In this document: positions 36,229 through 47,212 of the stretch, one piece after another | How positions within the stretch are numbered: position 1 is the first letter of the stretch | Layout: the number at the start of each line of letters is the position of its first letter | NCBI GenBank assembly: GCA_030760725.1 | Contig: JASWHV010000002.1 | Location: 63,791,900-63,855,899, forward strand | Direction: 5' to 3' | From: Neostapfia colusana | Lineage: Eukaryota; Streptophyta; Magnoliopsida; Poales; Poaceae | Length of the DNA stretch: 64,000 bases | Notes under the pieces: generated by a model | Told to the model about the DNA's origin: nothing | The model's database searches: none | Seen by the model: the letters and a program-made list of their open reading frames with translations, nothing else | Translations under genes and position numbers: made by a program

Positions 36229-38660
36229 CTTCTCCAGTCCGCATACTTTTTTTGTCGGGATTGGGCGGCTTTTAGGTTCGCTTGAATCAGCTTAACCTTT
36301 TCTTCCACATTATTGACAAGATCAGTCCCGAAGGTGACCCTTTCGCCAGACTCACACCAATTCAGCGGTGTGCGGTATTTTATCCCGTATAGCGCCTCAT
36401 ATGGCATCATTTTGATGCTGGCTTGATACCCATTATTGTACGAGAACTCGGCCAACGGTAGGTGATCATCCCAATTCTTACTGTTGTTGATAGCGCAAGC
36501 TCGTAGCATATCTTCTAAAGTCTGATTTTCCCGCTCGGTTTGCCCATCCGTCTGCGGGTGGTACGCTGAACTACGGATCGGCTTCGTCCACAGAGCAGCA
36601 TGTAGCTGCTCCCAAAGACGAGACACAAATAAAGTGCCCTGATACGATATGATGGTGCGGGGTACACCGTACAAGCATAGGATCCGTGAGATGTATAATT
36701 CAGCATACTTCTTGGTGTCATAGTTAGGGTTGACCGGGATAAAATGGGCAAATTTGGTGAGCCGGTCAATGATCACCCACACTGAATCATGCTTCTGAAA
36801 TGTGGTGGGTAAACCGACAATGAAGACCATGCTCACATCCTCCCACTTCCAGGCAGGAACTCCCAGTGGTTGTAGCAGCCCAGGTTTTCTCATGTGGTCT
36901 GCCTTCACCCTTCGGCATGTATCACACTCGGACACGTACTTTGCGATCTCCCGCTTCATCCGTGTCCACCAAAATTTGTTTATGAGCTCTTGATACATCT
37001 TATTGCTGCTGGGGTGAATAGAAAACTTTGACAAGTGAGCCTCATCAAAGATTTTCTTCCATAACTCCGGGTTACGGGGTACGACGATCCGGTCCTTGAA
37101 CCATAGGACCTCGTCTCTGTCTTTTCGGAAACATTTCAACTACCCACTGTCTACACGTCTCCGAAAATGCGACATGCCCTTGTCATGTTTCTGAGCTGCC
37201 GCTATCTCTTCACAGATGGTGGGGATAAGAGCTAGGTTGTAGAGAGCTCCTTGTGGAATCACATGCAATGGTGGCTCGCTCTCTTCTAACGATGTGATGG
37301 TCAGATTATTAACATGTGACTTGCGATTCAGCGCATCCGCCACTATGTTTGCCTTGCCGGTCTGATAATGGATCTCTATTTCATAATCCTTTATCAACTC
37401 CAACCATCTTCGCTGCCTCATGTTTAACTCCTTCTGAGTGAATATGTACTTGAGGCTCTTGTGGTCGGTATATAAATGCACGAGGTTACCGAGTAGGTAG
37501 TGCCTCCACATTTTTAGTGCGAGTACCATGGCAGCAATCTCTAAGTCATGAGTTGGATAATTTTGCTCATGGTTCCTGAGCTGCCGTGATCCATACGCGA
37601 CCACCCTTCGGTCTTGCATCAGCACACATCCGAGCCCAATGATGGATGCATCGCAGTACACATCGAACGGTTTTCTTGTGTTTGGCTGCGCTAAAACCGG
37701 TGCTGATGTTAGGTACTTCACTAATGCCTTAAACTCTGCTTCACATGCTGGACTCCCAACATATTTGGTAGCCTTCTTCAGCAGCTCGGTCGCAGGTTTG
37801 GCAATCTTCGAGAAGTTCGGAATGAACCTCCGATAATATCCCGTGAGTCCAAGGAAACTCCGTACCTCGTGAACAGTTCTCAGGGACTTCCAATTCAGCA
37901 CATGTGTGATCTTACCCAGATTTACAGCGATGCCCTCTGCTGAGATAATATGCCAGATAAAAGGCACTTGCGATATCCCGAATTCGCACTTGCTGAATTT
38001 CGCGTATAGTTTGTGATCCAGCAGCTGTTGCAAGACTATACGCAGATGCTTCGTGTGTTCTTCCTCCGACTTCGAATATACCAATATGTTGTCGATGAAG
38101 ACCATGACAAACTGTCCAGCTCTGGCATGAATACCGAGTTGATCAAGTACATGAAGTGATCTGGAGCAATGGTGAGGCCGAAGGACATGACCAGGTACTC
38201 ATAAAGCCCGTACCTCTTTGAGAAAGCCGTCTTCCGGATATCCTCAGCCCGTATCTTAATCTGATGGTACCCGGATCTTAAGTCCATCTTGGAAAAGATC
38301 TTTGCATCGACCAACTGATCAAACAACATGTCGGTCCGTGGCAACGGGTACTTTTTCTTGATAGTCACGGCGTTTAGTGGACGATAGTCCACGCAAAGCC
38401 GTAATGTCTCATCCTTGTTCTTCACATATAATGCCGAACAGCCCCATGGCAAGGAGCTTGGCCTAATAAAACCCTTCTCCAGCAGGTCCGACAACTGCAT
38501 TTCCAATTCTGCCAACTCCACCTCTCTGTCAGGCGGCATCCTCGGTAAATCATCCTGGAACACGTCAGGGAACTCACGGACTACTGGAATGTCTTTCAAT
38601 CTGATGGTGGTGGATTGGTCACTTGGAAGTTTTATTTCTGGACTGTCCAGAAATAATGAG
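36229..38660 (-). pseudogene. pol: E4 RT-RNase H-integrase, broken
   Basis: The RT N-terminal part (38036-38704 frame) has PPDREVE and KMDLRSGYHQ. A one-base deletion near 38113 shifts the frame within the segment leading to the FIDD motif. The second frame (37140-38105) has FIDN where related elements have FIDD, so the second catalytic Asp is lost, then YCDASI and TDHKSLKY. A TAG at 37140-37142 replaces the Glu codon expected after VDSG. The integrase frame (36174-37139) has the HHCC finger, VFIVGLPT where E1 has MDFIVGLP, SYQGT where E1 has SDRGT, and QTDGQTERENQ. Two of the three DDE residues are therefore changed. It ends in ADWRRR at the junction with the foreign fragment. The protease and zinc-knuckle part lies at 41793-42311 beyond the solo LTR. 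Confidence 0.88.
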
Positions 38661-38665
38661 TGAGA
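38661..38665. repeat. Target-site duplication of solo LTR A (TGAGA), left
   Basis: TGAGA precedes the LTR start and recurs at 41788-41792 after its end. Confidence 0.92.
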
Positions 38666-38829
38666 TGTAACACCCTCAAATTCATTTCCTTGCATTGCAT
38701 ACATTTTGCATAGGGAAACATTTTAAAAGAAGTAGAAAGGGAGAAAGAATCATAAAAATGGTGGGGAATGGGAAAAAGATAGCTGAAATGAGCCAATTTC
38801 AATTTATCGAAGTGCGCTGTCAACACTTC

Positions 38830-39490
38830 CCCGGTGCGCGGGACACGTGGCGCCTTCGGAGCTCACCCCTGCGAAAGGGAAGAGGTCCAGCCCCGCGGGA
38901 CATGTGGCGCCTTCGGAGCTCACCCCGGCGGAAGGGATGAGTTCCGGCCCCGCGGGACACGTGGCGCCTTCGGAGCTTACCCCTGCGGAAGGGACGAGGT
39001 CCGACCCCGCTGGACACGTGGCGCCTTCAGAGCTTACCCCTGCGGAAGGGATGAGGTCCAGCCCCACGGTTCACGTGGCACCCTCAGGGCTCGCCTCTGA
39101 GGAGAAGGGAGGCCCGGCTCCGCTGGACACGTGACGCCCTCGGAGCTCGCCTCTGAGGAGAAGGGGGGCCTGGCTCCGCTGGACACATGGCGCCCTCGGA
39201 GCTCTCCTCATAGGAGATGGGAGGTCCGGCCCCGCTGGACACTTGGCGCCCTCGGGGCTCGCCTCTGAGGAGAAGGGAGGCCTGGCCCACCGGACACGTG
39301 GCAGGCCCGGGGCTCGCCTCTGAGGAGAAGGGAGGCCTGGCCCCGCCGGACAGGTGGCGCCCTCGGAGCTCGCCCTTACGGAGGGGGCGAGGCTCGGTTC
39401 TGCTAGCCGCGTGGTAGGCCCGGAGCTCGCCTCTGAGGGGAGGGGAGGCCCGGCCCCCCTCTGGACACGTGGCACCTCCGGAGCTCACCA
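38830..39490 (+). repeat. G-box minisatellite in U3 of solo LTR A
   Basis: About twelve diverged copies of a 55-60-bp unit, each with GGACACGTGGCGCC or a variant followed by TCGGAGCTC and a purine-rich half. CACGTGGC or a near match recurs at about 38844, 38904, 38959, 39015, 39073, 39129, 39183, 39239, 39295, 39349, 39409 and 39466. CACGTGGC is the plant G-box/ABRE core. The repeated peptides in overlapping frames arise from the tandem repeat and are not proteins. Confidence 0.88.
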
Positions 39491-39675
39491 CTGCGGAGAT
39501 ACGAGGTCCTTAGTTGGATTTTTCTCCTGTGCGCGGGAGTACCCGGTACTGAGGGTACCGACACAATATCCCCAAGGCTGCCGCACCTAACTGAAAAGAT
39601 AGGTTTGTTGAAATCCAAAATTGAGCTGGACTCTCATTTGAGCTCCAATTGGAGTAGGACTCCTCTTTTTCCCCT

Positions 39676-39684
39676 TATAAATAG
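39676..39684 (+). promoter_or_regulatory. TATA box of solo LTR A
   Basis: TATAAATAG lies about 1 kb into the LTR, downstream of the G-box repeats. Equivalent TATA motifs occur in the other E5- and E6-family LTRs, just before a conserved CTCCG or GCCGGAGT region. Confidence 0.7.
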
Positions 39685-41787
39685 AACCCCAAAACCCCCT
39701 TGGACGTAACCCCTTTCTTTTTTTTTCTCCAAGTCGGTGACTTGGAGGTCCTAGCCCCCAACTCGCCGAGTTGGACACACCCTCCTCGCCGGAGTTCAGT
39801 CGCCGGTGAGCCCCCGCTGCTGCCATTGCCAGGAGGAAGGCCCAGCCACCAAAGGGAAGTGAGGTAGGTCTTCGTTACCATCTTATGACATCTTCTCTGT
39901 TTCTGCGCATCCGTTTTCTTCGCTTCCTTCGAGCCGAAAATTCTACGCGTGGACAGATCGTGTTTTGATCGGTTTTTGACGGTGGAATTGATCTAGATCT
40001 TGAGTAAAGATCATCACCACGTCCACACTTGATCCCTACACCCTTGTTCATCATAAAACCCCATGAAAGCCCATAAAACATGCAAGAACACATACAAACT
40101 GGTTTAATAAAACAGCACCATAGGATTAGCATTCATCTACACCATTGCATCTTGAGTAGAGTTGTGCATGATGTTTGATTGCTGTAAATTTTGTATGTGC
40201 GTGGTTGTGAGTAGAAGGACAAGCTCAGGAAGCCATCTACGAAGAACTACAGTGCCAAGACTTCGAGACGCTTGAGCAACAAGAGCCACGGGAGCAAGGC
40301 AAGTGCCCCTTGACCATATTGATCCCATGTTTTGAAACTGTTTTGTTTGCAAAAACTCGTATGCTCGAGTCAACTTGATGGGACACCTTTTTTTATAGGA
40401 GTTTACTAGTTTTGTTAACCATCCTTGTCGCCGGGAAAGTTGATGAGTCGGGTATGGTCGTTTTTCCTTTTTGCTTCGCTTAATCCATGGGATACGGGAA
40501 GCTGAATTAAAACATGGTTAGCTACTGCACTCATATGAATAATGATGATGAGAACTTGATGATATTAATCAGCATGGAATCGGGTGTGATCTAGGCAAGC
40601 TTGGTTCATGGATGTTGCTGAATGAGATGGTGGTTTACTTGCCGTAGATCTAAGGACCGGTTCATGGCAGCACATGCCAGGAAAACAGTGCCACCACAAG
40701 GCCAAATATGGGTGCGGCTTAGCTGACTAATTATGTGTGTTACTAGTTCGTTATGGACCGTGGATGGCGCAGGGGATGGGAGTCGAGAAAGGACTGCCCT
40801 GGGAACTGCATGGCACAAGAGGGGGCCTGTGGGTGGGAGAATGGTGATTCGATCCTGCCGTTGAAACCTTAGTGAGTCCATACATCTAGTAGCCCCTTTG
40901 TAAAGGCTATTTTGTGATCTCTTGGCCATAAACCGATGGTTGCGTACTGGTATAATGGAGATTCTGCAGTCGCCGACAGGTGACGAAATCACAAACTTGT
41001 GGGTGAAGTGGTGCCACCTCTTAAGAGTGTAAAACTATCATGATAGCCGTGCTTACGGTCACAAGCACCTTGCCAACTTCCATGATTAGAGGGAAAACTT
41101 GGGATGTTTATTCGCTATGGTTATGGTATGGTCATTGGGATTGGTTTTGGGACTGTTTTGAGTCATGAAAATGAGTTTGGTTTCGGTCATATGAATATGA
41201 GATGGATATGAATAATTATGAGTATGAGAAAGATTATTGGCTGGTTGAGACATGATAAATGGTTAATTATGATGAAGGAATGTTGCTGATATAACATGGT
41301 TAAGATGGATTAAACTCACATAGAAATAGTTGCTGTTTTTATTACGTTTGTGAAATAAAATTTGTTTGATGCAATGAGCCTCTTTATTTCCTACCTTGTT
41401 GTAAGCTACATGTCATACTTTCCCGCACATGCTGAGTACGACATGTACTCATCCTTGCATTATCACATAAACATCAGCAATAGGAGAAGAGTACTTTGAG
41501 GATCATGTGGAGTACTAGGCGTGCGAAGTATCGCCAACATGTCTGTGGAGTTGAAGATGGAGCCGCTGCTATTTAGTTATTTCCGCTGTAGTTTAGAGAC
41601 TTCCGCTGCAAGAATAAGTTAGAGATTTATGAGTGAGACAATTAGTCGATGTAATAACGTACTTAAACACTATTTATTCATGGTTATATTCTGAATTCAG
41701 TTTGTGGATTACATGTGTATGTGTGATGAACATCCTGGACACACATATGCATTAACTTGGTTCTGTCTTTCGGAACCGGGTGTCACA

Positions 41788-41792
41788 TGAGA
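41788..41792. repeat. Target-site duplication of solo LTR A, right
   Basis: TGAGA is identical to 38661-38665. Confidence 0.92.
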
Positions 41793-42311
41793 CTCGTGCA
41801 CTTCTGAGTGCAAATGCACGACTCAGAGGACGGTGTCTAAAACAGGATCGTGGCAGGTTAACCACGACATCCCTAGGATGACATCGACCTTTTGTCCCTC
41901 TAAAACTATGAGAGACGTAGGGTATACACTACCCTCTAAGAATAATGGTTCTTTTGGAACCATCATACTTGCTGAAATTTTCCCACCCGGTGAACAAATC
42001 AAGTAAGGACTTTCGGTGGGTAGTATTTGCAAGCTGTATTTAGCAATAAAAGCTTGGATAATGAATCTGTGTGTGGTGCCTGAATCAAATAAAACTATGG
42101 CGGGATGCTGGTGGAGTTGGAACATACCTGCAAAAATTGGCTCTCCCTCTGGCACGTCCTCTATAGCGAGTTGGTGGACGGTGCCGGGCTTAGGATTTGC
42201 CCGCCGCACATTAATGGGGTTCCGGGGCTAATTCCTCCCTGGAAACTGTGGTGCCACTCCGCAGCCTTGCCTCTCAGGGCAGTCTTTGGCGAAGTGCCCT
42301 TGGCAACCGCA
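41793..42311 (-). pseudogene. E4 protease and half zinc knuckle, copy 1
   Basis: The minus strand begins in CGCQGHFAKDC, the C-terminal part of a CCHC knuckle, then runs through a stop near 42230 into a 128-codon frame (41823-42209). That frame has FDSGTTHRF, the protease active site, and VDVILGMSWL. It ends at a TGA at 41823 and the following sequence continues across the TGAGA site into the RT part. The stretch is repeated almost exactly at 57363-57886. Confidence 0.88.
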
Positions 42312-42615
42312 TGTGACACCCGGTTCCGTAAATAGAACCAAGTGAATGCATATGTGTGCCCAGGATGTTCATCACACATACACATGTACTCCACAAACTG
42401 AATTCAGAATATAACCACGAATAAATAGTGTTTAATTACTTTATTACAATGACTCAATGTCTCGCTCATGAATATTCAACATATTTAGCAGCGGAAGACT
42501 CTAAACAACAGCGGAAAGTGACTAAAACAGCAGGCTCCAACTTCAACTCCACAGGCATGTTGATGGTAGTGCGCACGCCTAGTACTCCACATGTTCCTCG
42601 AAATATTCTTCTCCT

Positions 42616-42735
42616 GTAGAAGAACAAGCTCAAGAGGCTGTCTACGAGCAACCACGGGAGCAAGGCAAGCTCAAGTGTCTCGAAGTCTTGGTGCTGTAGT
42701 TCCTCGTAGACAGCCTCTTGAGCTTGTTCTTCTAC
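42616..42735. repeat. Perfect 33-bp inverted repeat at a deletion junction
   Basis: Positions 42616-42648 are the exact reverse complement of 42703-42735, with a 54-bp loop between. In LTR D the right arm and its neighbourhood (about 62398-62495) occur in direct order, while the left arm and part of the loop (ACCACGGGAGCAAGGCAAG) are inverted relative to that order. About 1.2 kb of LTR is missing here. Confidence 0.85.
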
Positions 42736-43639
42736 TCACGATCATGCACATACAAAATTTACAGCAATCAATCATCATGCACAAACTTTACTCAAGATCC
42801 AATGGGGTAGATGAATGCAAATCCTATAGTGCAGTTTTATAAAACCAGTTTGTACGTGTTGTTGCATGTTTTAATGGGCTTTCATGGGGTTTATGATGAA
42901 CAAGGGTGCTGGGATCAAGTGTGGACATGGTGATGATCTTGACACAAGATCTAGATCAATTCCACCGTCAAAAATCGATCAAAACATGATCTGTCCACAC
43001 ACAAAAGTTTCTGCTCGAAGGGGGCGAAGAAAACAGATGCGTAAAACAGCGGCGACATCGTAAGATGGGTAATGAAAACCTACCTCACTTCCTCCTTGTG
43101 GCAGGGCCTTTCTCCTAGTAACGGCAGCAGCGGGGAATTTTTCTGCGTGGAATTATGGTAGGGCAGATCGTCTGGCTTCTTCTCCGGTGACAGCGAGGCA
43201 TGACGGGGCTCTACGGCGGGGCTTGATGGCGGGGCTCGATGGCGGGGCTCATCGGCGGAGCTCGCTAGAGGCCAAACTCCGGCAAGGGGGAGGGCTCAAC
43301 TCGGCAAGTTAAGGGGGGGGCTGTGGCCAAAGGTGTAGGGGGGGGGCTGGGGGGTTGTATTTATAATGGGGAAAAAGAAGAGTCCTAGTCCAATCGGGAC
43401 TCAACCAAAGAATCATAGTCAAGTTGGGACCCAACCAAAGAGTCCTAGGGCTTCCCTCCCCTCAAGGCTGCGTCCAATTTGGGGGAGATTCCCCCAAATG
43501 TGGGGGAAATTCCCCCATAGGGGAATTTTGGAGAATTCGGGGATATTTGGGGAAATTTTGGGGAAATTTGGTGTGAAAATTTGCGGGAAATTTGGGGGAA
43601 ATTTGGTGGAGAAATTAGGGATGGCTCAATTCAGCTATC

Positions 43640-43800
43640 TTATTTCCATTTCTCTCTATTTCTATGTTCCTTTCTCCATTTCTATATTCAATTCAACATT
43701 TCTATGGTTCTTTCTCCATTTCTATGGTTCTTTCTCCATTTCTATGATTCTTTCTCCATTTCTATGATTCTTTCTCCATTTCTACGTTTTTCTAAATGCT
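43640..43800 (-). repeat. Short tandem repeats TCCATTTCTATGGTTCTT in E5 U3
   Basis: About seven diverged 17-20-bp units (plus-strand TCCATTTCTATG plus ATTC or GTTC) lie near the U3 end of LTR B. The same unit is expanded to about 19 copies in LTR D at 63480-63860 and is almost absent from LTR A. Confidence 0.8.
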
Positions 43801-43854
43801 TCTCTACATGAAAAATGTATGCAATGAATGATAGTGAAATTTGAGGGTGTTACA

Positions 43855-43877
43855 AACCTACCCATCTTAAAATGAAT
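43855..43877 (-). promoter_or_regulatory. E5 polypurine tract, degenerate
   Basis: The minus strand reads ATTTTAAGATGGGTAGGTT before TGTAACACC. The G-run is interrupted by a T, unlike the uninterrupted tract next to LTR D. Confidence 0.7.
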
Positions 43878-46800
43878 CTCGCCCTCGAGATTCGATAGAG
43901 TAGAGAAAAGATGGGGGAATTCCGCCTTGAGATCTTCCTCAGGTTCCCATGTAGTTTCGGCTTCCATGTGATGGCTCCATTGCACCTTGCACCAACGGAT
44001 TACTTTGTTACTCGTGACCCTTTCCTTCACGTCCAAGATCTTGACTCGGTGTTCCGCGTAGGTCAGATCCTCTTGAAGCTCTAGGTCATCCATCGGTACC
44101 TGTTCTTCCGGTACTCTTAGACATTTCTTGAGCTGAGATACGTGAAACACGTCGTGCATGTCGGAGAGGTGCGTTGGCAGCTCCAGTTGATAGGCTACTT
44201 CTCCTCGCTTGCCCAAAATCTTGAATGGCCCGATGTAGCGAGGTGCTCACTTGCCTTTGACGTTGAACCGTCGTTGGCCTCGGATAGGCGATACCTTAAG
44301 ATACACGAAGTCTCCCACTTCAAAGGTCAATCTTATTCTCCTATTATCCGCATAACCCTTTTGTCTGACTGAGCGGCCTTCAAGTTTTCACGTATCGTTT
44401 GGACTTTCTTTTCGGCGTCTTGCAGCACTTCGGGTCCAAATACTTGGCTTTCTCTGGTCTCATTCCAGAATAGCGGTATTCTACACCATCTACCATACAA
44501 TGCTTCAAAAGGTGACATCATCAAGCTGGTTTGGTAGCTGTTTTTGTACGAGAATTCAGCATATGGTAAGCTCCTATCCCAACTACGCCCATGTTTCAAG
44601 GCGCAAGCTCTAAACATACAAAATTTGATTTGTCCTCTCAGTTTGCCCGTCGGTTCGCGGGTGATATGCGGAGCTGAAATTCAACCGTGTACCCATGGCT
44701 TCATGCAGCTTCTTCTAGAATTTAGAGGTAAATTGGGAACCTCGATCTGAAACTATCCTCTTCGGAACTCCATGACGACACACGATTTGCTCCATATACA
44801 GCTCGCTAATATTGCGACGGTGTACTTGGTTCTAATAAGAAGGAAATGGGCTGTTTTCGTCAATTGGTCCATGATAACCCAAATGGAGTCGTAGCCGGAC
44901 TGAGTACATGGCAATCTGACAATGAAATCCATGCTGATGTCTTCCCACTTCCACTAGGGTACTTTCAATGGCTGCAACAATCCAGCGGGTCTTTGATGTT
45001 CGGCCTTCACTCGTTTGCAAGTGTTGCATAGGGCAACATATTCAGCAATGTCCCTTTTCATACTATCCCACCAATAGCATGTTTTCTGGTCCTTGTACAT
45101 CTTTGTACAGCCGGAGTGTATGGAATAAGGCGAGTCATGTGCCTCCTTTAGTATCGTGTCACGGATGTGCTTCACGTTAGGCACACAATCCTTTTCCCTA
45201 ACCAAACCGTGCCATTCTCGTCTTCCTTGAAATCCTTCTCTATGCCTTGTCGGATTCTTTCCTTGATTTCCTTATCCGTTGCTTGGCCATCTCGTATCTC
45301 TTGTTCCAGCGTTGAGTTCAGTTCTATCACCTCCATCTCGTTCAATATTCCGAGATGCAACCGTTCAAACTCCTTACGCAGCTCGGGTGGCAGCTCCTGA
45401 ACTGTTAGTTGGTGACATGCTCCCTTTCGGCTCGACGGATCAGCTACTACATTGGCCTTTCCGGGGTGACAGTTGATTCCTACATCATAATCCTTGATGA
45501 GTTCCAACCATTGACGTTGCCTCAAATTCAGATCTGTTTGCATGAATATGTACTTGAGGCTTTTATGATCCGTGTAGATCTCACATTGGTGATCAAGGGT
45601 GTAATATCTCGAAATCTTCAAGGCATGTACCAGGGATGCAAGTTTCATGTCACGTGTGGGATAATTCAGCTCATGTTTCTTTAATTGCCTCGGTGCATAG
45701 GCTACCACTTGGCCTCGTTGCATGAGCACACATCCAAGCCCTTGTCTTGATGCATCACAATATATATCGAAACTCTTGCTCACGTCCGGCAATACCAAAA
45801 CCAGCGCTGTTGTTAATCTCTTCTTTAGATCCTCAAAGCTTTCTTGACACGCTGGTGTCCACTGAAATGCTTTCCCTCTCATCAACAATTCCATCATAGT
45901 CTTCGCTATCTTGGAGAAATCCTTGATGAACCGGCCGTAGTATCCAGCCATCCCAAGGAAACTCCGAATATCCCTCACATTCTGCGGTTAGTTCCACTTC
46001 AAAAAATCTCCCACTTTTCCAGGATCAACCGATACTCCTCCTTCAGAGATAATGTGGCCTAGGAACGATTTCTCCTTTAGCCAAAATTGACACTTGCTGA
46101 AATTAACATACAATTGATGCTCTTGCAATTTTTGCAACGTCAACCTCAAGTGTTATTCATGTTCTTCCTCGCTTTTCGAATACACTTCAATGTCGTCGAT
46201 GAAAACCACGATGAACTTGTCCAAGTACTCCATGAATACCTTATTCATGAGGTACATAAAGTATGCGGGTGCATTCGTTAACCCAAAACACATAACGGTA
46301 TACTCATACGAACCATACCGTGTTCGAGATGCAGTCTTGGGTATGTCGGAGGGCTTAATCTTCAGCTGGAAGTATCCCGACCGAAGATCAATCTTGGAGA
46401 AAATTCGGGCACCTTTCATTTGATCGAATAGGTACTCTATATGGGGCAGAAGGTATTTATTCTTGATCGTTACTTCGTTGAGAGACCTATAGTCCACACA
46501 CATCCTTTGGGTTCCATCTTTCTTGTCTATGAAGAGCACGGGGGCTCCCCACGGTGACGAGCTTGGGCGTATAAAACCCTTATCTAGCTGCTCCTGAATT
46601 TGTTTCTTGAGCTCCACTAATTCATTAGCAGGCATCCTATATGGCCTCTTTGCTATAGGTGCAGTTCTGGATACTAAATCAATGGCAAATTCAATGTCCC
46701 GGTCAGGTGGCATACCTGGAAGTTCATCTGGGACACATCTGAATATTCCTGAACCACTGAAATGCTTTTCAATGTCACTTCTTCGATGTGGTTCAGCACT

Positions 46801-46980
46801 GCTTTCTCGGTTGCAGGTTGGGCTGCCTCGAACTCAATACGAGTACCATCACTTGTCAACTGCATGATCCTCTGAGCACATTGAATCACTCTGTTGTACT
46901 TGCTTAACCAGTCCATTCCAAGTAGTATATCGATCTCTTGGAAATCTACCCCCTTATTTTAATGCTTACTCTCAGAATAG
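43878..46980 (-). pseudogene. pol: E5 pol, multiply broken
   Basis: The fragments in order are protease C-terminus with GMDWLSKYN (46674-46916), RT with KIDLRSGYFQ and FIDD (46153-46713, ending at a TAA inside EEEHE), and RT-RNase H with YCDASRQGLGC and TDHKSLKY (45172-45978, preceded by a stop). The integrase finger (44954-45205) and core and C-terminal pieces (44333-44617 and 43782-44216, with VAYQLELP and DVFHVSQLKKCL and a chromodomain-like end) follow. Stops and shifts separate each piece. Gag and the protease active site are absent: protease sequence runs into leader sequence near 46985. Confidence 0.87.
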
Positions 46981-47212
46981 AATTCGGAATTGAAAGAAGA
47001 GATATCCCAACTATATGCATCAAGGTGTATGAGACAAAGCAACTCCTTTTATTAATTTCAGCCTATGTGAGGATGTGAACACATGCCGAAGCATCTAACA
47101 TCTGTCCACTATGTGTGGATGTGGACATTCTCTGAAGCGTCCCACAACTCACACCAGCACACGAACCAAGCAATCATCATAAAAATTCAGCACACCACTC
47201 TTATTCAAGCTA
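46981..47212 (-). other. E5 leader between orf0 and the deleted gag
   Basis: Non-coding. CAACTATATGCATCAAGG at about 46999 matches the E6 sequence just upstream of its gag (about 56429), which shows that the E5 deletion removed all of gag. Confidence 0.65.

Larger units (their letters stand above)
38666..41787 (+). mobile_element. Solo LTR A of the E5 family, plus orientation
   Basis: This 3122-bp LTR begins TGTAACACCCTC and ends CCGGGTGTCACA, the inverse of the E5 LTR ends. TGAGA duplications flank it, so it is a complete solo LTR left by LTR-LTR recombination. U3 (38666-39675) contains the G-box minisatellite. R-U5 matches the E5-family LTRs, for example 40640-41700 against 61640-61310 inverted. 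It interrupts E4 between protease and RT. Confidence 0.94.
36229..42311 (-). mobile_element. E4: host element carrying solo LTR A and E5
   Basis: E4 is visible as pol (36229-38665) and protease/zinc knuckle (41788-42311), separated by solo LTR A. E5 inserted at 42312 inside the CCHC knuckle. The E4 gag, leader and LTRs are not in the window as single-copy sequence. Its proteins are closest to those of E2 and E3. Confidence 0.75.
42312..43854 (-). repeat. E5 3' LTR (copy B), internally deleted
   Basis: It begins TGTGACACCCGG (plus strand) and ends GAGGGTGTTACA. It is 1.54 kb, against about 3.0-3.1 kb for copies A and D. The missing part starts at 42616, where an inverted-repeat junction is found. 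U3 has a TATA motif at 43359-43366 on the minus strand, runs of G at 43310-43350, and short pyrimidine repeats at 43640-43790. Confidence 0.88.

Noticed and set aside
38830..39490. Regularly spaced repeats that could suggest a CRISPR array
   Set aside because: The units are tandem with no unique spacers, they diverge along their whole length, and the context is a plant LTR.
38804..39618. Arg/Ala/Pro-rich repeated ORFs on both strands across the GC-rich repeats
   Set aside because: They come from a 55-60-bp tandem DNA repeat that happens to stay open in several frames at once on both strands. No domain, no start context, and inside a solo LTR promoter.
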